From an uncultured Acetatifactor sp. (GTDB taxonomy: Bacteria; Bacillota; Clostridia; Lachnospirales; Lachnospiraceae): a stretch of 64,000 nt of DNA. A model generated the notes under the pieces. The model saw only the letters and a list, made by a program, of their open reading frames with translations. It was not told where the DNA came from and did no database searches. Below are positions 17,050 to 25,719 of this stretch, piece after piece. The stretch is taken from the NCBI GenBank assembly GCA_934436435.1, contig CAKSAN010000004.1, forward strand, positions 62,001-126,000, written 5' to 3'. Numbering within the stretch: the first letter of the stretch is position 1; every line of letters starts with the position of its first letter. The translations under genes and the position numbers were made by a program.

Positions 17050-19176
17050 ATGGAAATCGATTTTAAAGATCCGAAATATTATACCAACCGGGAATTGAGC
17101 TGGGTACTGTTTGACCACAGAGTGTTGAACGAGGCCAGAGATAAGAGTATCCCGTTGTTCGAGCGGTTAAAATTTTTAAGCATTACAGCATCCAATCTGG
17201 ATGAATTTTTTATGATCCGGGTGGCATCCTTAAAGGATATGGAAAATGCGGGCTACACGAAAAGGGACATTGCGGGCATGACCCCCACAGAGCAGTTAAA
17301 AGCGCTGCATGTGGCGATCCACGAACTGGTGGATCTGCAATATTCCACCTATAACCGGTCCTTACTCCCGCTTCTGGAGAAAAACGGGCTGCATATCATC
17401 AGAGAGCATGAGCAGCTGACGGCGGAGGAGGCGGCATATGTGGATCAGTATTTTCAGGAAAATGTGTATCCTGTGCTGACCCCCATGGCCGTGGATTCTT
17501 CCAGACCCTTCCCCTTGATCCGCAACAAGTCTCTGAACATCGGAGCCATGGTGCGGAAGAAGAACAGCGACGAGGAACTGGAATTTGCCACCGTGCAGGT
17601 GCCCAGTGTCTTAAGCCGTGTGGTGAGGATCCCCTCCAAGGGCAAAAGCTGCAAGATCATTCTGTTGGAAGAGATCATTGAGCGGAACATGGATAAGCTG
17701 TTCTTAAATTATGACATTGTCTGTGCCCATCCCTTTCGGATCATGCGAAATGCGGATCTGAGTATTGACGAGGATGAGGCGGCAGATCTGTTAAAAGAGA
17801 TCGAAAAACAGTTAAAGAAGCGTCAGTGGGGCGAAGCCATCCGTCTGGAAGTGGAAAGCGGTATGGATAAGCGCCTGCTGAAAATCATTAAGAAGGAACT
17901 GAACATCGAGACGGAAAATATTTATGAGATCGACGGGCCGTTAGATCTGACCGTACTGATGAAAATTTACGGGCTGGAGGGCTTTGACCATTTAAAGACT
18001 CCGAAGTATGAGCCCCAGCAGTCCCCGGAACTTCCTGCGGGCTGCAATATTTTCGAGGAGATCCGCAAGGGGGATATCCTTTTACATCATCCGTTCCAGA
18101 GCTTTACGCCGGTGGTGGATTTCATCCGTCAGGCGGCGAGAGACCCGGAAGTACTGGCCATCAAGCAGACACTGTATCGTGTCAGCGGCAATTCTCCCAT
18201 CATTGCGGCACTGGCACAGGCAGCCGAGAACGGCAAGCAGGTCACGGTACTGGTGGAACTGAAAGCACGTTTCGATGAGGAGAATAATATTGTCTGGGCG
18301 AGAATGCTGGAAAAGGCAGGCTGTCATGTTATCTACGGACTGGTGGGGCTGAAGACCCATTCCAAGATCACGCTGGTGGTCCGCAGAGAAGAGGACGGCA
18401 TCCGCAGATATGTCCATCTGGGTACCGGTAACTACAATGATGCTACGGCGAAGCTGTACACGGATGTGGGTATGCTGACCTGTGCGGAGCGGATCGGCGA
18501 AGATGCCACGGCAGTCTTCAATATGTTGTCCGGTTATTCGGAGCCGCTGTTCTGGAACAAGCTGGCACTGGCACCGTTATGGCTGAAAGACAAATTCCTG
18601 CACCTGATCGAACGGGAGAAAAATTATGCGCTGGAGGGCAAGAACGCTCATATCATTGCGAAGATGAACTCCCTCTGCGACAAGGATATTATCCGTGCCC
18701 TGTATGAAGCCAGTGCGGCAGGGGTGAAGATCGAACTGATCGTCAGAGGTATCTGCTGTCTGAAGGTGGGGATCCCGGGGGTCAGCGAGAACATCAGTGT
18801 CCGCTCCATCGTAGGCAATTTCCTGGAGCACAGCCGTATTTTCTATTTTGCCAATGATGACCATTATGAAATTTATTGCGGAAGCGCTGACTGGATGCCC
18901 CGTAATCTGGAGCGTCGTGTGGAGATCCTGTTCCCGGTGGATCGTCCGGAGCTGAAGGAGGAATTGTTACATATCCTGGATAGTCAGTTGAAGGATAATG
19001 TGAAGGCATCTATTTTACAGCCTGACGGCAGCTATGTGAAACAGGATAAGAGAGGAAAGCAGCTGTTTAATTCTCAGGATGCTTTCTGTCTGGAAGCCAT
19101 TCAAAAAGCAAAGGAGGCTGCGGGAGAATCTGCCATAGAGAGCAGAACATTTATCCCGGAGACACATCATGAATAA
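17050..19176 (+). CDS. ppk1: Polyphosphate kinase 1
   Basis: The protein has 708 residues, the standard length, with all four PPK1 domains. The start YYTNRELSWVLFDHRVLNEA is diagnostic. The autophosphorylated His lies in RRYVHLGTGNYNDATAKLYTDVG (about 455), and the second active-site His in the C-terminal catalytic domain (NFLEHSRIFYFAN). It polymerises the gamma phosphate of ATP into polyphosphate at the membrane or cytosol. GGGAGG lies upstream. The last 8 bases overlap the maf gene. Confidence 0.97.
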   Translation: MEIDFKDPKYYTNRELSWVLFDHRVLNEARDKSIPLFERLKFLSITASNLDEFFMIRVASLKDMENAGYTKRDIAGMTPTEQLKALHVAIHELVDLQYSTYNRSLLPLLEKNGLHIIREHEQLTAEEAAYVDQYFQENVYPVLTPMAVDSSRPFPLIRNKSLNIGAMVRKKNSDEELEFATVQVPSVLSRVVRIPSKGKSCKIILLEEIIERNMDKLFLNYDIVCAHPFRIMRNADLSIDEDEAADLLKEIEKQLKKRQWGEAIRLEVESGMDKRLLKIIKKELNIETENIYEIDGPLDLTVLMKIYGLEGFDHLKTPKYEPQQSPELPAGCNIFEEIRKGDILLHHPFQSFTPVVDFIRQAARDPEVLAIKQTLYRVSGNSPIIAALAQAAENGKQVTVLVELKARFDEENNIVWARMLEKAGCHVIYGLVGLKTHSKITLVVRREEDGIRRYVHLGTGNYNDATAKLYTDVGMLTCAERIGEDATAVFNMLSGYSEPLFWNKLALAPLWLKDKFLHLIEREKNYALEGKNAHIIAKMNSLCDKDIIRALYEASAAGVKIELIVRGICCLKVGIPGVSENISVRSIVGNFLEHSRIFYFANDDHYEIYCGSADWMPRNLERRVEILFPVDRPELKEELLHILDSQLKDNVKASILQPDGSYVKQDKRGKQLFNSQDAFCLEAIQKAKEAAGESAIESRTFIPETHHE

Positions 19177-19846
19177 GAAGATCATACTGGCATCCGCCTC
19201 CCCGAGAAGGCGGGAGCTTCTGACACAGATCGGCCTTGACTTCGAAGTCGTGGTCAGCGAGACCGAGGAAAAGATCACCTCCACCGAGCCTGCAAGGGTG
19301 GTGGAGGAATTGTCGGCACAGAAGGCAGCAGCAGTGTGGGAGAAGCTTGCATCAATGACAGCATCTCAGGGTTCGGATTCCAACGCTGAACGACCGGACG
19401 GGGTATCTGCGGCCTGTAGTGCAGAGCAGAACTGTGGCGAAAGTACGATGGCAGGCACCATTGTGCTGGGAGCCGATACGGTGGTTGCCTGCGATGGTAA
19501 AATTCTTGGCAAGCCTGTGGACACCGAAAATGCCGTTGCCATGCTGCGCATGCTACAGGGCAGAGAGCATGAAGTATATACGGGAGTGACCATTCTCTAT
19601 GGGGAAAACGGTGAGAAAAAGGCGCTGACCTTCCATGAGAAGACCATCGTGCATTTCTGCCCCATGACGGAGGAACAGATCCGGGAATATGTGGCTACCG
19701 GGGATCCCATGGACAAGGCGGGATCCTACGGCATTCAGGGAATCTGCGCCCGGTATATCCGCGGCATCGAGGGAGATTACAATAATGTGGTAGGGCTTCC
19801 GGCGGGGAGAGTCTATCAGGAACTGCATGGACTGGGATTAGTGTAG
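19169..19846 (+). CDS. maf: Maf nucleotide pyrophosphatase with internal insertion
   Basis: The protein has 225 residues. Family features are intact: ILASASPRRRELL at the N-terminus, VLGADTVVACDGKILGKP, REHEVYTGVTI, and the C-terminal DKAGSYGIQG. Maf/YhdE enzymes hydrolyse dTTP, UTP or modified nucleotides. Most Maf proteins are about 190-200 residues. The excess here is a Ser/Ala/Glu-rich stretch at about residues 63-94 (SMTASQGSDSNAERPDG onward), between the helix ending VWEKL and the strand TIVLGADTV. It looks like a low-complexity surface loop. The gene overlaps ppk1 by 8 bases and is translationally coupled. Confidence 0.93.
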   Translation: MNKKIILASASPRRRELLTQIGLDFEVVVSETEEKITSTEPARVVEELSAQKAAAVWEKLASMTASQGSDSNAERPDGVSAACSAEQNCGESTMAGTIVLGADTVVACDGKILGKPVDTENAVAMLRMLQGREHEVYTGVTILYGENGEKKALTFHEKTIVHFCPMTEEQIREYVATGDPMDKAGSYGIQGICARYIRGIEGDYNNVVGLPAGRVYQELHGLGLV

Positions 19847-19855
19847 GAGAACAGA

Positions 19856-20509
19856 ATGAAGAAAGCAGCAATTTTTGATCTGGACGGAACCTTATCCGAT
19901 TCCATTATGAGCATGAAATACAGCGGAGACAAGACCATGGCGGAATTCGGCTATGGTCCTTTCTCCGTACAGGATTACAAATATTTTGTAGGTGACGGTG
20001 CCGCCAATCTGGTGAAGCGGGCGCTGATCAAGGGCGGAGATACCGGTCTGACCCATTTTGAGGCAGCCTATGCCAGATACAAAGAGATCTTTCAGGCAAA
20101 CTGCATGTATCAGGTGAAGCCTTATGAAGGAATCCCGGAACTGCTGGAAGAGTTGAAGAAACGTGGAATGAAGATCGCCGTATTGTCCAACAAGCCCCAC
20201 CATGCCACCGTGGATGTCATCGAGAGCCTGTTTGGCAAGGGCTATTTTGACGTGGTGCAGGGACAGGTGGACGGCGTACCCATCAAGCCCGATCCCGCCG
20301 GAGTCTTCCGGATCCTGGATCAGTTTGGCCTCACCGCAGACGAAGTGCTGTACATGGGAGACACCGCCACAGACATGAAGACCGGCAAGGCCGCCGGTGC
20401 CTTCACCGTAGGTGTCCTCTGGGGCTTCCGCGACCGCAAGGAACTGGAAGAAGGCCACGCCGACGCCATTATCGCCCATCCGTTGGAACTGTTGAATTAT
20501 TGTGAATAA
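19856..20509 (+). CDS. HAD hydrolase, phosphoglycolate phosphatase-like
   Basis: The protein has 217 residues. HAD motifs are in order: motif I DLDGTLSDS (about 8-16), motif II AVLSNKP, motif III lysine in PIKPDP, and motif IV YMGDTATDMKTGKAAG. The helical cap between motifs I and II is of the Gph/PGMB type. It removes phosphate from a small metabolite; phosphoglycolate and beta-phosphoglucomutase-type substrates cannot be distinguished here. AGGAGA lies upstream and the gap to maf is 9 nt, so it ends the polyphosphate/maf operon. The 52-bp palindrome array begins 24 nt after its stop. Confidence 0.88.
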   Translation: MKKAAIFDLDGTLSDSIMSMKYSGDKTMAEFGYGPFSVQDYKYFVGDGAANLVKRALIKGGDTGLTHFEAAYARYKEIFQANCMYQVKPYEGIPELLEELKKRGMKIAVLSNKPHHATVDVIESLFGKGYFDVVQGQVDGVPIKPDPAGVFRILDQFGLTADEVLYMGDTATDMKTGKAAGAFTVGVLWGFRDRKELEEGHADAIIAHPLELLNYCE

Positions 20510-20532
20510 TGTGAGTTAGAAGATATGGCTTC

Positions 20533-21006
20533 TATGCCCAGGCTTTTCAAAATGCAGGGGTATAGAAGCTATTTTATGCTATTTATACCCAGAGGCGGGC
20601 AGCCTCGAGGGTATGGAGAGCATAGTCATGCCATATATACCCAGAGGCAAGCAGCCTCGAGGGTATGGAGAGCATATTCATGCCATATATACCCAGAGTC
20701 TGGCAGCCCCGAGGGTATGGAGAACGTATTCGTGCCATATATACCCAGAGTCTGACAGCCTCGAGGGTATGGAGAGCATATTCATGCCATATATACCCAG
20801 AGGCAAGTAGAATCGAGGGTATGGAGAGCATATTCATGCCATATATACCCAGAGGCAGGCAGTCCCGAGGGTATGGAGAGTGTATTCGTGCTATATATAC
20901 CCAGAGGTAAGCAACTCCGAGGGTATGGAAACCATATTTGTGTTATATATACCCTATCATGAACAGAGGGGAGGGTATAAAAGCCTCTTTTGTGTTGTGC
21001 ATACCC
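20533..21006. repeat. 52-bp tandem palindromic repeat array, 8-9 units
   Basis: ATACCC recurs at 20585, 20637, 20689, 20741, 20793, 20845, 20897, 20949 and 21001, an exact 52-bp period; a divergent unit (ATGCCC) begins at 20534. Each full unit also contains GGGTAT 24 bp after ATACCC starts, so ATACCC/GGGTAT form the ends of a hairpin. GAGGC/GCCTC extends this stem in the first two units. The stretch from GGGTATGG to CCATATATACCC is a second, overlapping palindrome with a GCAT/ATGC centre. Central bases vary most. Reading frames run through it only because 52 is not a multiple of 3. The whole 660-bp gap 20510-21169 holds no gene. Confidence 0.9.
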
Positions 21007-21169
21007 TCCCTACACATATGTAGATTCAGAAAAAGGAATAATAATATTTTCATTTCGGCTTCACGCTGACAAATATAAACAGTGAAAAAATAACCGATTG
21101 ACGTAAGCACCCATCCATATTATTATGAAAATAAATAAGACATTTTCGTAAGAATTTGGAGGTAATAGT

Positions 21170-21433
21170 ATGCGTGAGTATGATGATGCGGTACTGGAAT
21201 GCTTCCTGGACAAACAGCTCCAGCTTTTTCCGGAAGCCGTAGCAGAGACCCTGGATGAAGCAGAAGATTTTCTGGAAGAGTGCATGGCAGTTGTGGTAGA
21301 TTCCGTGGATGATGTCATCGAGTATTTCGATGAAGCCGGCATGGATATGGACGGCGCTGTGGATGATGAGATTCTGGAAGCAGATGAAGTATTCGATATC
21401 GGAGACGGCAGATACCTGATCGTAGAAGCGTAG
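21170..21433 (+). CDS. Small acidic conserved hypothetical protein
   Basis: The protein has 87 residues and is strongly acidic (many Asp/Glu, very few Lys/Arg). A good GGAGG lies 7-8 nt before the ATG. The sequence alternates helix-forming acidic stretches (AETLDEAEDFLEECMAVVVDSVDDVIEYFDE) and ends in DIGDGRYLIVEA. Similar small proteins occur in Lachnospiraceae, where automatic annotation sometimes calls them glyoxalase; nothing here supports that activity. It stands alone between the palindrome array and a strong terminator. Confidence 0.7.
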   Translation: MREYDDAVLECFLDKQLQLFPEAVAETLDEAEDFLEECMAVVVDSVDDVIEYFDEAGMDMDGAVDDEILEADEVFDIGDGRYLIVEA

Positions 21434-21450
21434 AACAAAGACAGACGAAG

Positions 21451-21494
21451 GATCCCCGGGAACAGGAAACGGTTCCCGGGGATCTTTTGCGTTT
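21451..21494 (+). terminator. Strong rho-independent terminator
   Basis: GATCCCCGGGAAC and GTTCCCGGGGATC form a perfect 13-bp stem with an 8-nt loop, followed by TTTT, 18 nt after the acidic-protein stop codon. Confidence 0.9.
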
Positions 21495-21516
21495 GTGTGC
21501 CCGGCGGCGCACGTTT

Positions 21517-23294
21517 TTATTTCTTCCGGTACTCTGCCGGACTGATGTCCATGATCTTGCGGAACTTCTGGTGGAAGTAGTCCACGTTTTTGTAGCCCAC
21601 ACGGGCGGCGATCTCGTAAACCTTCATGTCGGTCTGATCCAGCAGCTCCGTTGCCTTGCGGACCCGCAGCTGGTCCAGATAGGTGTTGAAGCTGATGCCG
21701 GTGCGCTGGGTGAACAGCTTGCCCAGATAGGAACTATTGTAGCCGAACAGAGGAGCGATGGTCTCTAACTTTAACGGCTCGCTGTAGTTGCGGGAAATAT
21801 AGTCCAGAATGTCATCGAAGATGCTTTCACTGGCATTGCCGCCGATGCCCCGGATGATCGTGTCGAACTGCTCCGTAAAATACAACAGGATCTCGTACAG
21901 ATAGTGCTTGCTCTCGATCAGCTCCAGGATCGCCGCATTGTGGGAAAACGGCAGCTCCAGATCCCCGTAGGTATGGGAAATGTCCTGCTTGATCTGGAGA
22001 AAAATATCCGCCAGAAAATACTTGATATTGGAAGTCCCGTCGTTGCTGACATAGAGCTCCCGTTTCAGACGGTCCAGCGTCTCGGAGATCCGGCAATTGG
22101 TCGTAGGACAGGACATGCTGGTTCTCGTCGCAGAAAAAGCGGCGTTTCATCAGCTTACAGCAGACGTCATAGGAAGTATGGATCTGTTGCAGAGAAGTGA
22201 CAGCGGGGCCGTAGGTCAGGAAAATGGTGTCCAGTGGAGAGCCTTTCTGTGTCCCCTCTTCATAATGCCGCAGGCAGTCCTGAAAACGTTCCAAGGCAAA
22301 ATTCCCTTTTAACAGGATCACGTTCTGACCGTCGATGGAGACACTTTCAAAGGAATTCCCTGCCGGTGAGCAGGTCCATCAGCACGGTGGCTTTCAGATC
22401 CTCGAAGGTCTCAGTCAGCTCGTCGTCCCCCTTTACCTCGTCAATGATATTGTAATCTCCCAGACGGGCGCGGTGCATGGCTGCTTTTAAGGTGCCAACC
22501 CGTTTGCTGAAAAAGGAGGAGAACAGCAGGATCACCAGTGTCGGCACACTGACCGCCAGCGTAATGATCAGGATGTAGAGCAGGGTCATGTGGTTGACGC
22601 TTTCCTGTGCGGTGGAATCATTGGTGCAGATATAGAAATAGTTGTTGGTCTTGTAAGGGGTAAAGGTGGCAATGTGGGATAGCATTTTTTGCCCCTGCAA
22701 CTGCGTATTTCCGGTGTAGGAACAATAGCTGCCGTTAAAATCCGCCGGAAACGGCAGATTGCTGCCAAGGAGTCTGCGGTCGGAAGCATAGAAGACCGGC
22801 AGGGAATCCACACTGATCAGCACCAGATTGTCCGACTGTTCGATCCGGTTCTTCAGGTAATTATTGTCCAGACGTAAGACCAGATAGGCGGAGTACTCCT
22901 GCGATACCACGGCCAGCTTTTTTACCAGAGCCAGTTCGGTGTAGGGATTGCCTACAATGTCCGTAGTGGTGAGACAGGTCCAGGTACTCCACTCATTTCC
23001 CAGATTGTTATACCATTCTTCCTTCGCTATCTCAGGTACGTAAGTGATATGGCTGCGGTCCGGGATCCCGGGATTGTTGGTATAGATCGTAATGGAGGAT
23101 ACCGCTGCGGTGTTCTGGCGGAACAGCGCCAGGTTATTGTCCAGCCGGTCCAGAGCCGCCAGAGTTTCCTCACCCGCAGGCTGTCTGCGGTGACCTGCGA
23201 CCGGTAATGTTCCAGCATCTGGTTCCGGACATGAATAATAGAAAAGACACCAAAAATGACCATAGGAAATCCTATTTTTTTCCCGTATACTCAT
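21517..23294 (-). pseudogene. Frameshifted AraC-type membrane sensor/regulator
   Basis: The parts of one protein are spread over three frames on the minus strand. In order they are: a start at 23294 and a broken first membrane helix (MVIFGVFSIIHVRNQM); an extracellular sensor domain (about 23160-22600); a second helix (LLYILIITLAVSVPTLVILLF); a HAMP-like linker; a middle domain (VILLKGNFALERFQDCL); and an intact C-terminal AraC HTH (ETIAPLFGYNSSYLGKLFTQ, YEIAARVGYKNVDYFHQKF). Frame changes fall near 23265-23283 (at a 7-base homopolymer), 23170-23195, 22350-22360 and 22076-22100. With at least four shifts and intact genes all around, true decay is more likely than read error. It is divergent from yicI and was probably its regulator. 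The intact HTH fragment (21517-22116) might still be made. Confidence 0.85.
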
Positions 23295-23332
23295 CTTAGA
23301 AAACGAAAATAAGACAGGAGGATGCACACTGT

Positions 23333-25591
23333 ATGAAATTTAGTAACGGATGTTGGCTGCAAAAGGAAGGCTGTGTCTGCTTTTCCCCGGCAGAGGTATA
23401 TTTTGTCAAAAAAGAAGGGGAGAAACTGATCCTCTGTGCACCGACCCATAAGGTGGCGCACCGGGGCGATACGCTGGGAGGCGTCAATCTGCCACAGGAT
23501 CCGGGCAGCATGGATGCGGACTGCGGAGAAGAGCAGATCGTGGTGCGCAGCGGCAGGGCGAAACTGGTCATTGATGTGAAAGCGTTCCGCATGACTTATT
23601 ACATAGATGACCGGAAGAAGTGTTCCAGCGGCTGGCGGGATCTGGCTTATATGAAAACGGACTGGAAGGGCGATGCCTATGTGAAAAGCTCGGATACCGA
23701 TGCCTATATGCGTCAGCAGTTGTCCCTCGGTGTGGGAGAACTGATCTACGGCATGGGAGAACGCTTCGCCGCCATGATCCGGAACGGGCAGAGCGTGGAC
23801 ATCTGGAACGAGGATGGCGGAACCAGCACCGACCAGTCTTATAAAAATATTCCGTTCTATCTGTCCAATAAAGGATACGGCGTTTTCGTAAACCACCCGG
23901 AAAAGGTTTCTTTTGAGGTGGCAACGGAAGCCGTGACCAAGGTGGAATTCTCTGTGCCGGGAGAAAGTCTGGATTACTTTTTTATCGGTGGAGAGGACTT
24001 AAAGGATGTGCTGCGTCATTACACCGATCTCACGGGAAAACCGGCACTGCCGCCCGCATGGACCTTCGGCCTGTGGCTGTCTACCTCCTTTACGACCAAT
24101 TATGATGAAGCAACGGTCATGAGCTTTATCGACGGCATGCTGAACCGCGGTATCCCTCTGAAAGTGTTCCATTTTGACTGTTTCTGGATGAAGGATTTCC
24201 ACTGGTCAGATTTCGTATGGGATCAGAGAGTGTTCCCGGATCCGAAGGGGATGTTATCCCGGATCAAGGCCAAAGGATTAAAGATCTGCGTGTGGATCAA
24301 TCCCTACATTGCCCAGGAATCCGTACTGTTTGACGAGGGCATGGAAAAAGGCTATTTTCTGCATCGGCCCGACGGTTCCGTATGGCAGTGGGATATGTGG
24401 CAGCCGGGCATGGCCATCGTGGACTTCACCAATCCGGCGGCAACAGCCTGGTATCAGGAGAAGCTGGAGGCTCTTTTAGACATGGGTGTGGACTGTTTCA
24501 AGACAGACTTCGGCGAGCGGATTCCTACGGACTGTGTGTACTACAATGGCATGGATCCGGTGAAAATGCACAATTACTATACCTATTTATATAATCAGAC
24601 CGTATTTGAAATGCTGGAACGCAAGCGCGGCAAGGGGGAAGCAGTGCTCTTTGCCAGAAGCGCCACCGTGTGGGGACAGAAGTTCCCGGTACACTGGGGC
24701 GGCGACTGCTGGTCGGATTATGAATCCATGGAGGAAAGCCTTCGGGGAGGATTGTCTCTGCAAATGTCCGGCTTCGGTTTCTGGAGCCATGACATCGGCG
24801 GTTTCGAGAGCACTTCCACACCGGATGTTTATAAGAGATGGTGTGCCTTCGGACTACTGTCTTCCCACAGCCGGCTCCACGGAAGCACTTCCTATCGTGT
24901 GCCCTGGGCCTATGACGAAGAGGCTGTGGATGTGGTGCGGTTTTTCACCAGATTAAAATCCCGTCTGATGCCCTATCTGTGGAAGACAGCTTTACAGGCT
25001 CATAACGAGGGCATTCCCTCCATGCGGGCCATGGTGCTGGAATACCCGCAGGATAAGATGTGCAACTATCTGGACAAACAGTATCTGCTGGGAGATTCCC
25101 TGCTGGTGGCACCGATCTTCAATGAAGAAGGAATCGGAGAATACTACTTGCCGGAAGAAAACGGCAGATGGACGAACTTCTTTACCGGAGAACAGGAAGC
25201 GGGCGGGAAATGGTACTCCCGCAAGGTAGGCTACTGTGATATTCCGCTGATGGTACGGCCGAATTCCGTGATCCCCTTTGGGTATAGTGAAGAAGGGCCG
25301 GAATATGATTACGGGGAAAATATCACCTTCCGGGTATATGAGATCACCGACCGGGCGACGGCCGTTGTGTATGACAGGGAGGGGAAAAAATGCGCGGAAC
25401 TTACAGCGGTAAGACAGGGGGAAGAACTGCAGCTGGAAGTACATGCACCGAAAGGATGCACCATAGAATTATGGAATCTGTCCGTGAAGGAAGTACAGGG
25501 GGCAAGCGTCACGGCAGAAGAAAACAGAACCATACTGGAACCTGCGGCAGACAAGATACTCTGCCGGACAGACGGACCGGTTCGCGGATAG
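23333..25591 (+). CDS. yicI: Alpha-xylosidase, GH31 (YicI-like)
   Basis: The protein has 752 residues, close to E. coli YicI, and follows its architecture. The nucleophile Asp lies in CFKTDFGERIPTD (about 391) and the acid/base Asp in VHWGGDCWSDYESM (about 458). Substrate-pocket patterns FHFDCFWM, WINPYIAQES and FWSHDIGGFE are all present. It removes alpha-linked xylose from the non-reducing end of xyloglucan oligosaccharides such as isoprimeverose, in the cytosol (no signal peptide). The start follows AGGAGG. Its divergent regulator gene is broken, so control may have been lost or moved. A terminator follows directly. Confidence 0.93.
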   Translation: MKFSNGCWLQKEGCVCFSPAEVYFVKKEGEKLILCAPTHKVAHRGDTLGGVNLPQDPGSMDADCGEEQIVVRSGRAKLVIDVKAFRMTYYIDDRKKCSSGWRDLAYMKTDWKGDAYVKSSDTDAYMRQQLSLGVGELIYGMGERFAAMIRNGQSVDIWNEDGGTSTDQSYKNIPFYLSNKGYGVFVNHPEKVSFEVATEAVTKVEFSVPGESLDYFFIGGEDLKDVLRHYTDLTGKPALPPAWTFGLWLSTSFTTNYDEATVMSFIDGMLNRGIPLKVFHFDCFWMKDFHWSDFVWDQRVFPDPKGMLSRIKAKGLKICVWINPYIAQESVLFDEGMEKGYFLHRPDGSVWQWDMWQPGMAIVDFTNPAATAWYQEKLEALLDMGVDCFKTDFGERIPTDCVYYNGMDPVKMHNYYTYLYNQTVFEMLERKRGKGEAVLFARSATVWGQKFPVHWGGDCWSDYESMEESLRGGLSLQMSGFGFWSHDIGGFESTSTPDVYKRWCAFGLLSSHSRLHGSTSYRVPWAYDEEAVDVVRFFTRLKSRLMPYLWKTALQAHNEGIPSMRAMVLEYPQDKMCNYLDKQYLLGDSLLVAPIFNEEGIGEYYLPEENGRWTNFFTGEQEAGGKWYSRKVGYCDIPLMVRPNSVIPFGYSEEGPEYDYGENITFRVYEITDRATAVVYDREGKKCAELTAVRQGEELQLEVHAPKGCTIELWNLSVKEVQGASVTAEENRTILEPAADKILCRTDGPVRG

Positions 25592-25603
25592 ACGGGAATA
25601 AAC

Positions 25604-25643
25604 AGAAGCTCTCCAACATATATATGTTGGAGGGCTTCTTTGT
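25604..25643 (+). terminator. Terminator after yicI
   Basis: AGAAGC-CTCCAACATA pairs with TATGTTGGAG-GGCTTCT around a short AT loop and is followed by TTTG. It begins 12 nt after the stop. Confidence 0.85.
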
Positions 25644-25719
25644 GTAATCCTCCGTAAAATACTCTTCCCCATTCGTAGGGAATGCGGTATAATGAACTGA
25701 TGGACTTTTACAGAAAGGT

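Noticed and set aside
20525..20910. Open reading frames through the 52-bp array, on both strands
   Set aside because: They exist because 52 leaves remainder 1 on division by 3, so the same text is read in all frames; none has a ribosome site.
20533..21006. CRISPR array
   Set aside because: Whole 52-bp units are conserved with only scattered base changes; there are no distinct spacers and no cas genes.
22347..23327. Intact membrane sensor gene as read in one frame
   Set aside because: This frame holds only the middle of the protein; the N-terminal helix and C-terminal HTH lie in other frames.
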